NCBI GenBank assembly: GCA_031270525.1
Contig: JAISXN010000100.1
Span: forward strand, 1-5,340
Length of the DNA stretch: 5,340 nucleotides
Source: Candidatus Symbiothrix sp.
GTDB taxonomy: Bacteria; Bacteroidota; Bacteroidia; Bacteroidales; Azobacteroidaceae
Reading direction: 5' to 3'
Shown here: positions 1 through 5,340 of the stretch, piece after piece
How the letters are laid out: every line of letters starts with the position of its first letter
Position numbering within the stretch: position 1 is the stretch's first letter
Position numbers and translations under genes: made by a program
The notes under the pieces: model-generated
What the model was told of the DNA's origin: nothing
Database searches by the model: none
Seen by the model: the letters and a program-made list of their open reading frames with translations, nothing else

Positions 1-713
1 TCGTCGCGCAAAACGGCGTTTTTTTTGAAAAACAGATTGTCGATATTCTGCTCCAGCCCGAGCGAGCGTTCCAACTGCTCCAGATAATACGGTATTCCTC
101 CCATGATCATATAACATTCGGCAATCTGAAAGTGTGTCATCACAATTTTTTTTGATTTCAGGAATTGCTCTGTTTCGTTTAGCGTAAACGGTTCTAAAAA
201 AATCTGACGGGTTACTCTGTTGTGTAAACCGCCACGGTTTTTGATAATTTTGTTCATAAGCCACGAAGTTGCGGAGCCGCAAACGACCAAAAATATATCT
301 TTTCTTGAGGAAGCATACGTATTCCAAAAATACTCAAAAGCAGATAAAAACCCCGATTTTGCGTTGTCTAACCAAGGCAATTCATCAATAAAAATCACTT
401 TTCTACTGTTGGTTTTCAGGTTTTGCAAATAGTCTTCCAACTGTACAAAAGCGCTTGGCCAACTCTCGACCGGAGGATGTTTGGTCTTGCTGTACTTGTT
501 CAGGGCAGTGGTAAAGTTGAACAGTTGTTCTTTTTTGCCTGCATTTTCGGCGCCCGAAAGGTAAAAAGTGAAGTTTTCCTTGAAAAAATTTTTCACTAAA
601 AAGGTTTTACCAACTCTGCGGCGACCAAAAATTACTATAAACTCGGCTTTTCCTGAATCTAGATATTCCGTAAGCCGCTTTATTTCTGTGTTTCGTCCGA
701 TAATCTCTTTCAT
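1..713 (-). CDS. ATPase_2-type P-loop ATPase, 3' end outside window
   Basis: The reading frame starts at the ATG at 711-713 and stays open for 237 codons to the window edge, so the C-terminus is missing. The N-terminus (MKEIIGRNTEIKRLTEYL) is typical of the archaeal/Bacteroidota ATPase family Pfam ATPase_2, whose members are usually about 400-480 residues. Visible motifs are Walker A GRRRVGKT at residues 30-37, Walker B VIFIDELPW at 106-114, a sensor-like VVCGSATSW at 143-151, and the family-typical MGGIPYYLEQL at about 204-214. In this family the missing C-terminal part often carries a DUF234-like nuclease-fold domain; that is knowledge of the family and is not visible here. The protein has no signal peptide or membrane segment and should be cytosolic. 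Its cellular role is unknown; these ATPases are often multicopy in Bacteroidota genomes. The start is supported by a consensus promoter ending 24 bp upstream. Confidence 0.9.
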   Translation of the reverse strand, partial: MKEIIGRNTEIKRLTEYLDSGKAEFIVIFGRRRVGKTFLVKNFFKENFTFYLSGAENAGKKEQLFNFTTALNKYSKTKHPPVESWPSAFVQLEDYLQNLKTNSRKVIFIDELPWLDNAKSGFLSAFEYFWNTYASSRKDIFLVVCGSATSWLMNKIIKNRGGLHNRVTRQIFLEPFTLNETEQFLKSKKIVMTHFQIAECYMIMGGIPYYLEQLERSLGLEQNIDNLFFKKNAVLRD

Positions 714-737
714 GTAAGAACAATTTATTTTTCGCTG

Positions 738-768
738 TAAATATATGAAAAATATACGATTCCGCAAA
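738..768 (-). promoter_or_regulatory. Bacteroides-type promoter for the ATPase gene
   Basis: On the minus strand a TTTG (-33 box, positions 768-765) is followed after exactly 19 nt by TATATTTA (745-738), which matches 7 of 8 positions of the Bacteroides -7 consensus TAnnTTTG. Transcription would begin near 730, leaving a leader of about 17 nt before the ATG at 713. The -33 box lies inside one copy of the repeated GCGGAATC element, so a protein binding that element could block or assist RNA polymerase. The spacing and match are seen directly; promoter activity is inferred. Confidence 0.6.
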
Positions 769-828
769 GTATTTTAAAATTACTCGCGGAATCTATGCTT
801 TTTTATATAGATTCCGCGAATAATTTTA
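754..828. repeat. Three alternating copies of a ~22-nt element with GATTCCGC core
   Basis: Copy 1 spans about 754-776 (plus orientation), copy 2 spans 775-796 (inverted) and copy 3 spans 807-828 (plus orientation). All share the core GATTCCGC followed by an A-rich stretch and TTTTA. Copies 2 and 3 are complementary over 22 positions with one mismatch (783 against 820) and are separated by a 10-nt spacer. Copies 1 and 2 are adjacent and also inverted, but less perfectly matched. Copy 1 overlaps the -33 box of the ATPase promoter. This could be a multi-site operator, an attenuator with alternative hairpins, or a relic of a small intergenic repeat family. The sequence alone does not decide between these. 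Confidence 0.7.
775..828 (-). terminator. Possible hairpin terminator after RNase H gene
   Basis: The nearly perfect 22-bp stem formed by 775-796 and 807-828, with a 10-nt loop, begins 2 nt after the stop codon of the minus-strand RNase H gene. The transcript could therefore fold into a strong hairpin there, with the single mismatch becoming a G-U pair in the minus-strand RNA. No clean U-run follows the stem, and the only U-rich stretch is within it, so the case for intrinsic termination is weak. It may mainly stabilise the RNA 3' end or be a binding site instead. Confidence 0.35.
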
Positions 829-829
829 T

Positions 830-1441
830 CTATTTCCGACCAAAATCCGCCGGAATCTCCCCCCAATTCTTAGTGTCCCATTTCAAAACCGGATTAGAAT
901 ACGTATTGTTTTGCAGCCAGGTTTCCGCCCTGTGAATCAAGTCAAAAACAGGCCTGTTTTCTTCGACGGGCTGCAATTTGGTTTTACATTTTTTCCGTTT
1001 AACCCACAATATTCCATTTTCGCTATCGGAATAAACAGGGGTATCGAGATGCTGCTTTTTCAGTAAAGCCAAGGCGTGGACAATGGCTAAAAATTCGCCG
1101 ATGTTGTTGGTCGCTTGTTCAAAAGGGCCGATGTTAAAAATAAGCTCGCTGGTGCCGGTATTGACGCCTCGGTATTCCATTCTTCCCGGATTCCCCGAAC
1201 AAGCGGCATCTACCGAAAGGCTTTCTCTGATAATTTGTCCGGAAACAAGCGTCGATTTTTTACGATTCCGGAAATATCCGGAAGGCTCGGAGCGAAACGC
1301 TTCAAGAGCTTCTTCTTTCGTGGTAAATGATTTATAGAGCGCTCCTTCAAATCCGTCGATTTGTTTTTTACTTTCGTCCCACGAATCGTAAATACCGGGG
1401 TCAATTCCCTTCCAAACTACATAATATTTCCTTTTCGACAT
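830..1441 (-). CDS. rnhA: Ribonuclease H1 with N-terminal hybrid-binding domain
   Basis: This 203-residue protein should cleave the RNA strand of RNA-DNA hybrids, acting in removal of R-loops and replication-primer RNA in the cytosol. Residues about 5-50 (VVWKGIDPGIYDSW and following) form the hybrid-binding / viroplasmin-like domain seen at the N-terminus of eukaryotic and some bacterial RNases H1. Residues about 73-203 form the RNase H fold. The four metal-binding carboxylates are all present: D78 (VDAACSGNPG), E116 (NNIGEF), D139 (YSDSE) and D199 near the C-terminus (ADFGRK). From memory, the catalytic domain resembles Bacillus halodurans RNase H1 closely, with catalytic residues D71, E109, D132 and D192, a constant offset of 7 from those here. 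The length fits the family. The gene is divergent from aroK across 74 bp. Stop TAG is at 832-830. Confidence 0.95.
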   Translation of the reverse strand: MSKRKYYVVWKGIDPGIYDSWDESKKQIDGFEGALYKSFTTKEEALEAFRSEPSGYFRNRKKSTLVSGQIIRESLSVDAACSGNPGRMEYRGVNTGTSELIFNIGPFEQATNNIGEFLAIVHALALLKKQHLDTPVYSDSENGILWVKRKKCKTKLQPVEENRPVFDLIHRAETWLQNNTYSNPVLKWDTKNWGEIPADFGRK

Positions 1442-1462
1442 ATTTTTTAAGCTTTTGAAAGA

Positions 1463-1470
1463 TAAAGGTA
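1463..1470 (-). promoter_or_regulatory. Candidate -7 box for the RNase H gene
   Basis: The minus strand reads TACCTTTA at 1470-1463, matching 7 of 8 positions of the Bacteroides -7 consensus TAnnTTTG. Transcription would start near 1456, about 15 nt before the ATG at 1441. No good TTTG lies 19-21 nt upstream, so the assignment rests on the -7 box and its position. It lies 12 bp from the candidate aroK -7 box on the other strand, so the two promoters would overlap. Confidence 0.4.
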
Positions 1471-1482
1471 CAAAAAATTTCT

Positions 1483-1490
1483 TAATTTTG
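1483..1490 (+). promoter_or_regulatory. Candidate -7 box for aroK operon
   Basis: TAATTTTG matches the Bacteroides -7 consensus TAnnTTTG completely and would start transcription near 1497, leaving a leader of about 19 nt before the aroK ATG. The nearest upstream TTTG is at 1454-1457, 25 nt away, which is longer than the usual 19-21 nt. The upstream element is therefore weak or absent. Confidence 0.4.
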
Positions 1491-1515
1491 TAACGGCTTT
1501 TAAATACATATACAA

Positions 1516-2052
1516 ATGATTGATAAACGGAAATTTTTCTTAATCGGTTATATGGGTTCCGGAAAAACCACTGTCGGTAAACATTTAGCGAAAAAATTGA
1601 ATTTGCAATTCATTGATATGGACTTGTTTATCGAAAACCGTTATCACAAAAACATATCCGATATTTTTAAAGAAAAAGGCGAATCGGCTTTTCGGGAAAT
1701 CGAACGAAAAGCTTTGCTTGAAATTATAGATTTTGAGAATGTTGTGATTTCCACAGGAGGAGGCCTGCCTTGTTTTTTTGATAATATAGACATGATGAAT
1801 CAATCGGGAATTACTATTTACCTGAAAGTGAGCATAGAAGAGCTGGAAAAGCGATTGAGGACAGGAAAACAAAAACGTCCTCTGATAAAAGATAAAAACC
1901 AGGGAGAAATAAAAGATTTTATTGCTGCGAATTTGGCAAAGAGGGAAGAATTTTACAATAAAGCGACTTTCATTTTTGAAAGCGACGATCTTTCTTCAAG
2001 TGAAAATTTCAAAACTAAAATCGACCGGCTAATTGAAATTATCCGAACATGA
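1516..2052 (+). CDS. aroK: Shikimate kinase
   Basis: This 178-residue protein phosphorylates shikimate to shikimate-3-phosphate with ATP, the fifth step of the shikimate pathway to chorismate and aromatic amino acids, in the cytosol. The P-loop GYMGSGKT is at residues 11-18. The DMD motif at 34-36 supplies the magnesium and shikimate contacts. R60 (AFREIE) and GGG 81-83 (STGGG) match shikimate-binding positions. R121 in KRPLI is the lid arginine, and R143 in AKREEFY is the C-terminal substrate arginine. Length is typical for a single-domain enzyme. The gene visibly carries more A/T than the dehydrogenase-like gene after it. The start has no Shine-Dalgarno sequence, as is usual in Bacteroidota. 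Its TGA overlaps the next gene's ATG (ATGA, 2049-2052), so the two are probably cotranscribed and translationally coupled. Confidence 0.96.
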   Translation: MIDKRKFFLIGYMGSGKTTVGKHLAKKLNLQFIDMDLFIENRYHKNISDIFKEKGESAFREIERKALLEIIDFENVVISTGGGLPCFFDNIDMMNQSGITIYLKVSIEELEKRLRTGKQKRPLIKDKNQGEIKDFIAANLAKREEFYNKATFIFESDDLSSSENFKTKIDRLIEIIRT

Positions 2053-3269
2053 ATTATGTACAGATGAAAACAACTCAAACACGTACAAAAGAATCTGTCA
2101 ACGTTCCGAAGGAACTGTTGAAAGAAATTCCAAACGCAAAGTTTTCGATAACAATTGGAATTCCCAAAGAAAACCGGACGGACGAAAAACGTTTGGTCTT
2201 TACGCCGGAAGCCGTTGATATGATTGTCGAAGCCGGCCACCAGATTTTGTTTGAAGCCGGAGCAGGAGCCGGCATCAATTATTCCGACGCGGATTATTCC
2301 GAATCGGGCGCAAAGATTACGAACAAGGAAGAGGTATTCAACTGCGATTTGATATTTAAGATTGCACCGCCCACTTTGGAAGAAATTTCCATGATGAAAA
2401 AGAAAGCAACGATATACAGTATGCTGTATTTCTCCGATATGTCGGTTGAATCGATTCATGCAATGAGCGAAAGAGCTGTTAATGCAATCGGCTATGAATT
2501 AATCACTTCAGACGGACGGAAATTCCCGGTACAGGACTCTGTTTCGGGAATCGAAGGTCTTGCGGCTATTTCGGTTGCTTCGGAATTACTGAGCAATGAG
2601 CGGGGAGGTAAAGGCATTTTGCTGGGAGGAATTCCCGGCGTTTCGCCTACGGAAGTCATCATTATCGGTGCGGGTGTTGCCGGAAGAGTCGCCGCCCGGG
2701 CGGCGCTGGCTTTGGGAGCTATGGTCAAAGTTTTTGACAATGATATACTTAAACTCGGCAAACTGCAAAAAGATGTTGGAACAATGGTCTTTACCTCTGT
2801 TTTTCAGCCGAATGTATTAATGAACGCTTTTCAATCGGCTGACGTGGTGATTGGCGCCCTGCCTTGTATCACCGAATCTGTCCGTTACCTGATTTCGTCC
2901 GATGTAATCCGGCGCATGAAAAAGGGGTCCTTGATTATCGACCTTCGGATTACCCGGGGCGGCTGCTTTGAAACGACTTGCTTCCTTCCCGAAAAACACC
3001 CGAAAGTATTTGAAAAAGGAGGCGTTATCCATTATTGTGTTCCCAATATAAGTTCAAGGGTTGCGCGAACAACTTCCATGGCGCTGAGCAATATTTTTAC
3101 ACCTTTGATTCTCCGAATGGGAGAATCGGGAATTACCGGAATCGCACAATCCGACTCTTTTTTCCGTTCGGGACTTTATATGTATTCCGGAAAATTAGTC
3201 AATTCGTATGTTGCCAAGCGCTTTAATTTGCCGGCGCATGATATCGGATTGTTTTTGTCGATGTTTTAA
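2049..3269 (+). CDS. Alanine dehydrogenase / transhydrogenase-alpha family protein, atypical active site
   Basis: This 406-residue protein has the two-domain fold of alanine dehydrogenase (Ald) and the PntA N-terminal region. Residues about 33-165 (starting ITIGIPKENRTDEKR) form the catalytic N-domain. A Rossmann NAD-binding domain follows, with GAGVAG at 207-212 and an acidic D230 after the second strand, which suggests NAD rather than NADP. By mental alignment with Bacillus and Mycobacterium Ald, the pyruvate-binding R15 and K75 are kept as R48 and K104. The catalytic H96 is Y127 and D270 is T302 (ITRGGCFET instead of the usual IDQGGCFE). Alanine oxidation to pyruvate is therefore uncertain; the protein may use another substrate, or bind NAD in a structural role. 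About 30 extra residues precede the first strand. The alternative start M6 at 2064 would lose the ATGA overlap, so 2049 is preferred. There is no signal peptide. The stop overlaps that of the convergent protease gene. Confidence 0.85.
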   Translation: MNYVQMKTTQTRTKESVNVPKELLKEIPNAKFSITIGIPKENRTDEKRLVFTPEAVDMIVEAGHQILFEAGAGAGINYSDADYSESGAKITNKEEVFNCDLIFKIAPPTLEEISMMKKKATIYSMLYFSDMSVESIHAMSERAVNAIGYELITSDGRKFPVQDSVSGIEGLAAISVASELLSNERGGKGILLGGIPGVSPTEVIIIGAGVAGRVAARAALALGAMVKVFDNDILKLGKLQKDVGTMVFTSVFQPNVLMNAFQSADVVIGALPCITESVRYLISSDVIRRMKKGSLIIDLRITRGGCFETTCFLPEKHPKVFEKGGVIHYCVPNISSRVARTTSMALSNIFTPLILRMGESGITGIAQSDSFFRSGLYMYSGKLVNSYVAKRFNLPAHDIGLFLSMF

Positions 3270-4294
3270 TTTTTCAGAATGTCTTTAGCTGCCTCAATCA
3301 GCGTATCTTTCCCCTTGGCCGCATCCGAAGGCGACAGGTTTACACGAATATCGGGGTCAATTCCGAATTCGATGTGTTGTTTGTCTGCATCAAGCATCGG
3401 ACAAGCCGAAAATCGTACCGACCAGCCGTTGGGTAATTCCGAAGAAAACGGCAACCCGCTACCGCCGCCTGTACGGTCGCCCAAAATACTGACATTCGGA
3501 CAATAACGCATTGCATTTACAAAATCGTTGGTGGCGCTGAAACAACTTCTGTTCGTCAGTACAATAACCGGTTTTTGATAGCGCAACCGCTTTGAAGGTT
3601 CAATGTAGCGCTCTGCCGGTTCGGAAAAATCGTTGTGGGCTTTTCCTGTTTTGTGTTGAATATATCCGACCAAAGTCTTTTCATTCACAAAGCGGGAAGC
3701 AAGTTTATCCACATTGCTCAACAGTCCGCCGCCGTTGTCCCTGACATCAATAATCATTCCCCGGCAATCGTCCATTTTGTGAATGATGTAATCCAGATTC
3801 GTTTCGCCTACTACCGACGAAAAATTACCGTAATATAAATAACCGATACTGTCTTCCAGAACTTTATACCTGATGCCTCCGGCAATTGCATAATCCTGAT
3901 TCAAATAATTGTTTATCAAGGAACCATCGAAATTATCGGGGTAATCCTCAAACCATTTCCAATAACGCCCGACATCAAACGGCGTATATAAATTGACATG
4001 GCCGTCTTTCAATTCCTGAAGCATTTCATTCAGAATCGTAAATAACGATTCGGCATCCATGTTGCTTTTGACTCTCCCCGCATATTCCAAATGGATTTTG
4101 TCCCAATCAATCTCCTTGTATTCGAAAAAACAATAATGCTCATCCATGATTTTCCACAGGGCTTCAAAATTACCGCGCGGATTATTGGGATATTCTTCAA
4201 TGTCCATGCAAGCAAACAGTGAAAAAAATGCCAATATCAAAGAAATTGCACCTGCTACAAACTTTTTCCGGTTATTTTTTTTCGTTTGTTCCAT
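3266..4294 (-). CDS. S41-family (tricorn/C-terminal-processing type) lipoprotein peptidase
   Basis: The chosen start (ATG 4294-4292) gives 342 residues with a lipoprotein signal: a basic n-region (KKNNRKK), a hydrophobic stretch, and LFAC with C29 as the lipidated residue. An upstream ATG at 4348 would add 18 residues before the signal and overlap the preceding gene by 47 bp, so it is less likely. The sequence after the cysteine is acidic (MDIEE), which in Bacteroidota can go with surface export; that is inference. S41 landmarks are LKDGHV (H99), DVRDNGGG at 183-190, NRSCFSA with probable nucleophile S253, and GDRTGGG at 272-278. GGG replaces the lysine region of Ser-Lys processing proteases, so a tricorn-like Ser-His mechanism is more likely. 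No clear PDZ domain is visible. The substrate is unknown. The gene starts 7 bp after the barrel-like gene and is probably cotranscribed with it. Confidence 0.9.
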   Translation of the reverse strand: MEQTKKNNRKKFVAGAISLILAFFSLFACMDIEEYPNNPRGNFEALWKIMDEHYCFFEYKEIDWDKIHLEYAGRVKSNMDAESLFTILNEMLQELKDGHVNLYTPFDVGRYWKWFEDYPDNFDGSLINNYLNQDYAIAGGIRYKVLEDSIGYLYYGNFSSVVGETNLDYIIHKMDDCRGMIIDVRDNGGGLLSNVDKLASRFVNEKTLVGYIQHKTGKAHNDFSEPAERYIEPSKRLRYQKPVIVLTNRSCFSATNDFVNAMRYCPNVSILGDRTGGGSGLPFSSELPNGWSVRFSACPMLDADKQHIEFGIDPDIRVNLSPSDAAKGKDTLIEAAKDILKN

Positions 4295-4301
4295 GATTGA
4301 T

Positions 4302-5147
4302 TTATTTAAAAACACCGGAATATTTTCCGTTATCCGGTTTCCTTCCATTCACTACATGGAAACTTTTGGAGATACCCAAATAAAAAGTGTTGGAGCGCCA
4401 TTGGGTAGTCAAATCATTGATTTTCGTTTGGTAAAACGAATTGACCAAAGCCGCGCGAATGGTAATCCAATTCAAAGGAAGCTCAACGGACAGGATATTT
4501 TTGAATGTAAAATGATTATGAAACGAAGACATATAAAACAACTTTTCACTGTTTCCCAATCCAATTTCGTAATACGATTCTCCGAATTGCGGGGAATACA
4601 TACTTCCCGCTACGGGCAGGTCAAATTGATACCTGAAACGAATGGGCTGCGACCTAATCATTAATTTGTATGCTGCAATTCCCGAAAGACCTAAATCAAC
4701 ATTCACCTTCGCCGAAGCCGGATTATTTCCGTTCCGGCTGTTATAGATAAATCCGAGTAAAACGCCGGCCTGAGGTCCCGCAAATACCTGAAAGTTTTCA
4801 TTTAGATTGAAACGATAATGCATTGCGTAATTATATTCGAGTAATCCGGTCTGGTCGGATGCCGTTTTCGTCTTATTTTCGGTATAGGAATAGTCGATGA
4901 AAAACTGATGTTGAGATGAAAAATTTCCACTCCCCCACCCTATCATACGCATTTGCTCATAGAATAACCCGATATTTAATCCGCTGTATTTCAAAGGAGA
5001 AAGATAAGAATCGTAAACATGGCTTGTCCCAAAGCCTACCAACGACGACTGATACGTCAGGGAAACAGGCTTTTCTTCCTGGGAACGGGCTGAAAAAGCT
5101 ATCAGCAAGAACAGAAATAAGTTATACATTATACTGTTTTTAGGCAT
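4302..5147 (-). CDS. Secreted probable outer-membrane beta-barrel protein, DUF3316-like
   Basis: From the chosen ATG at 5147-5145 the protein has 281 residues. It begins with a signal peptide (hydrophobic NLFLFLLIAFSARSQ) likely cleaved around ARSQ/E. The rest has amphipathic strands rich in Tyr, Phe and Gly, and a last strand ending in YLGISKSF followed by a polar tail of about 18 residues. That pattern suggests a small outer-membrane barrel. The motif TSHVYDSYLSPLKYSG recalls the Bacteroidota DUF3316 family, whose function is unknown to me; I could not test this. An in-frame ATG at 5198 would add 17 residues before the signal peptide, and one at 5129 would leave a shorter one. 5147 gives the most typical signal length, but 5198 has an A-rich upstream region and remains possible. 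The protease gene follows after 7 bp. Confidence 0.75.
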   Translation of the reverse strand: MPKNSIMYNLFLFLLIAFSARSQEEKPVSLTYQSSLVGFGTSHVYDSYLSPLKYSGLNIGLFYEQMRMIGWGSGNFSSQHQFFIDYSYTENKTKTASDQTGLLEYNYAMHYRFNLNENFQVFAGPQAGVLLGFIYNSRNGNNPASAKVNVDLGLSGIAAYKLMIRSQPIRFRYQFDLPVAGSMYSPQFGESYYEIGLGNSEKLFYMSSFHNHFTFKNILSVELPLNWITIRAALVNSFYQTKINDLTTQWRSNTFYLGISKSFHVVNGRKPDNGKYSGVFK

Positions 5148-5168
5148 GATACTTTTTTTGATTATTTG

Positions 5169-5182
5169 AATTGCCGGCAATT
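5169..5182. promoter_or_regulatory. Perfect 14-bp palindrome in leader of barrel gene
   Basis: AATTGCCGGCAATT is its own reverse complement. A second inverted repeat, TTGTC-T-GACAA (5181-5191), overlaps its right end. Both lie between the candidate promoter and the preferred start at 5147, about 22 bp upstream of that ATG. They could be a repressor site or an RNA hairpin. If translation starts at 5198, they are inside the coding sequence and may be chance. Confidence 0.35.
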
Positions 5183-5255
5183 GTCTGACAAGTTTCATTT
5201 TTTATGTAGAACCTAAATTTAAATTCAATACCAATTCCATAGACTTCTTTGCGGG

Positions 5256-5263
5256 CAAATTTA
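5256..5263 (-). promoter_or_regulatory. Candidate -7 box for the barrel-protease operon
   Basis: The minus strand reads TAAATTTG at 5263-5256, a complete match to the Bacteroides -7 consensus TAnnTTTG. Transcription would begin near 5249, giving a leader of about 100 nt to the ATG at 5147 or about 50 nt to the one at 5198. No clear TTTG is present at the right distance upstream, so the upstream element is weak. I see no other feature between here and the right edge of the window. Confidence 0.4.
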
Positions 5264-5340
5264 CATGAAATTTTTGAATTACACATATAACGAGTAAAAA
5301 ATAGCGATTAAAGGATAAAAAAAATCAAAAATGGAGCCTA

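Noticed and set aside
220..432. Plus-strand open frame of 70 codons inside the ATPase gene
   Set aside because: It lies entirely antisense to a well-supported P-loop ATPase and shows no recognisable protein features.
1083..1404. Several short open frames across the RNase H gene on both strands
   Set aside because: They overlap a protein whose four catalytic carboxylates and N-terminal domain are intact; they are shadows of it.
1953..2459. Minus-strand open frame of 168 codons across the aroK/dehydrogenase junction
   Set aside because: It is antisense to two convincing genes, and its Cys/Phe/His-rich composition is typical of a shadow frame.
4295..4348. Extended start of the S41 peptidase at 4348
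   Set aside because: It would place 18 residues before an otherwise normal lipoprotein signal peptide and overlap the preceding gene by 47 bp; the start at 4294 removes both problems.
4146..4664. Plus-strand open frame of 172 codons
   Set aside because: It is antisense to the protease signal region and the barrel gene, with no domain or credible start context.
5331..5340. ATG at the right edge as a possible plus-strand gene start
   Set aside because: Only ten bases remain in the window and I saw no matching plus-strand promoter, so it cannot be supported.

Overview
The window looks like ordinary chromosomal DNA from a member of the Bacteroidota, probably Bacteroidales. The evidence is A/T-rich start regions without Shine-Dalgarno sequences, one promoter matching the Bacteroides TTTG / TAnnTTTG consensus, an acidic-tailed lipoprotein, and a protein that resembles a Bacteroidota outer-membrane family. 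No rRNA, tRNA, CRISPR array, integrase or insertion sequence was found.

Layout. (1) 1-713, minus: the N-terminal part of an ATPase_2-type P-loop ATPase, cut by the left edge. (2) 714-829: a short intergenic region with three alternating copies of a ~22-nt element; one copy overlaps the -33 box of a good promoter for the ATPase. (3) 830-1441, minus: a complete RNase H1 with an N-terminal hybrid-binding domain and all four catalytic carboxylates. (4) 1442-1515: a compact divergent promoter region. (5) 1516-3269, plus: shikimate kinase (aroK) overlapping by ATGA with an alanine dehydrogenase / transhydrogenase-alpha family protein. (6) 3266-5147, minus: a two-gene envelope unit, in which a secreted probable outer-membrane barrel is followed 7 bp later by an S41-family lipoprotein peptidase. 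This unit converges on the plus-strand operon, and the two stop codons overlap. (7) 5148-5340: the leader and promoter region of the envelope unit, with a perfect palindrome.

How the genes relate. aroK and the dehydrogenase-like gene are probably cotranscribed and translationally coupled. One makes shikimate-3-phosphate for aromatic biosynthesis; the other has the fold of an amino-acid dehydrogenase but appears to lack two canonical catalytic residues. The barrel and protease are probably cotranscribed and act at the envelope. The ATPase appears to be transcribed from its own promoter.

I see no convincing new multi-gene system. The best leads are the substituted active site of the dehydrogenase-like protein and the three-copy element upstream of the ATPase.
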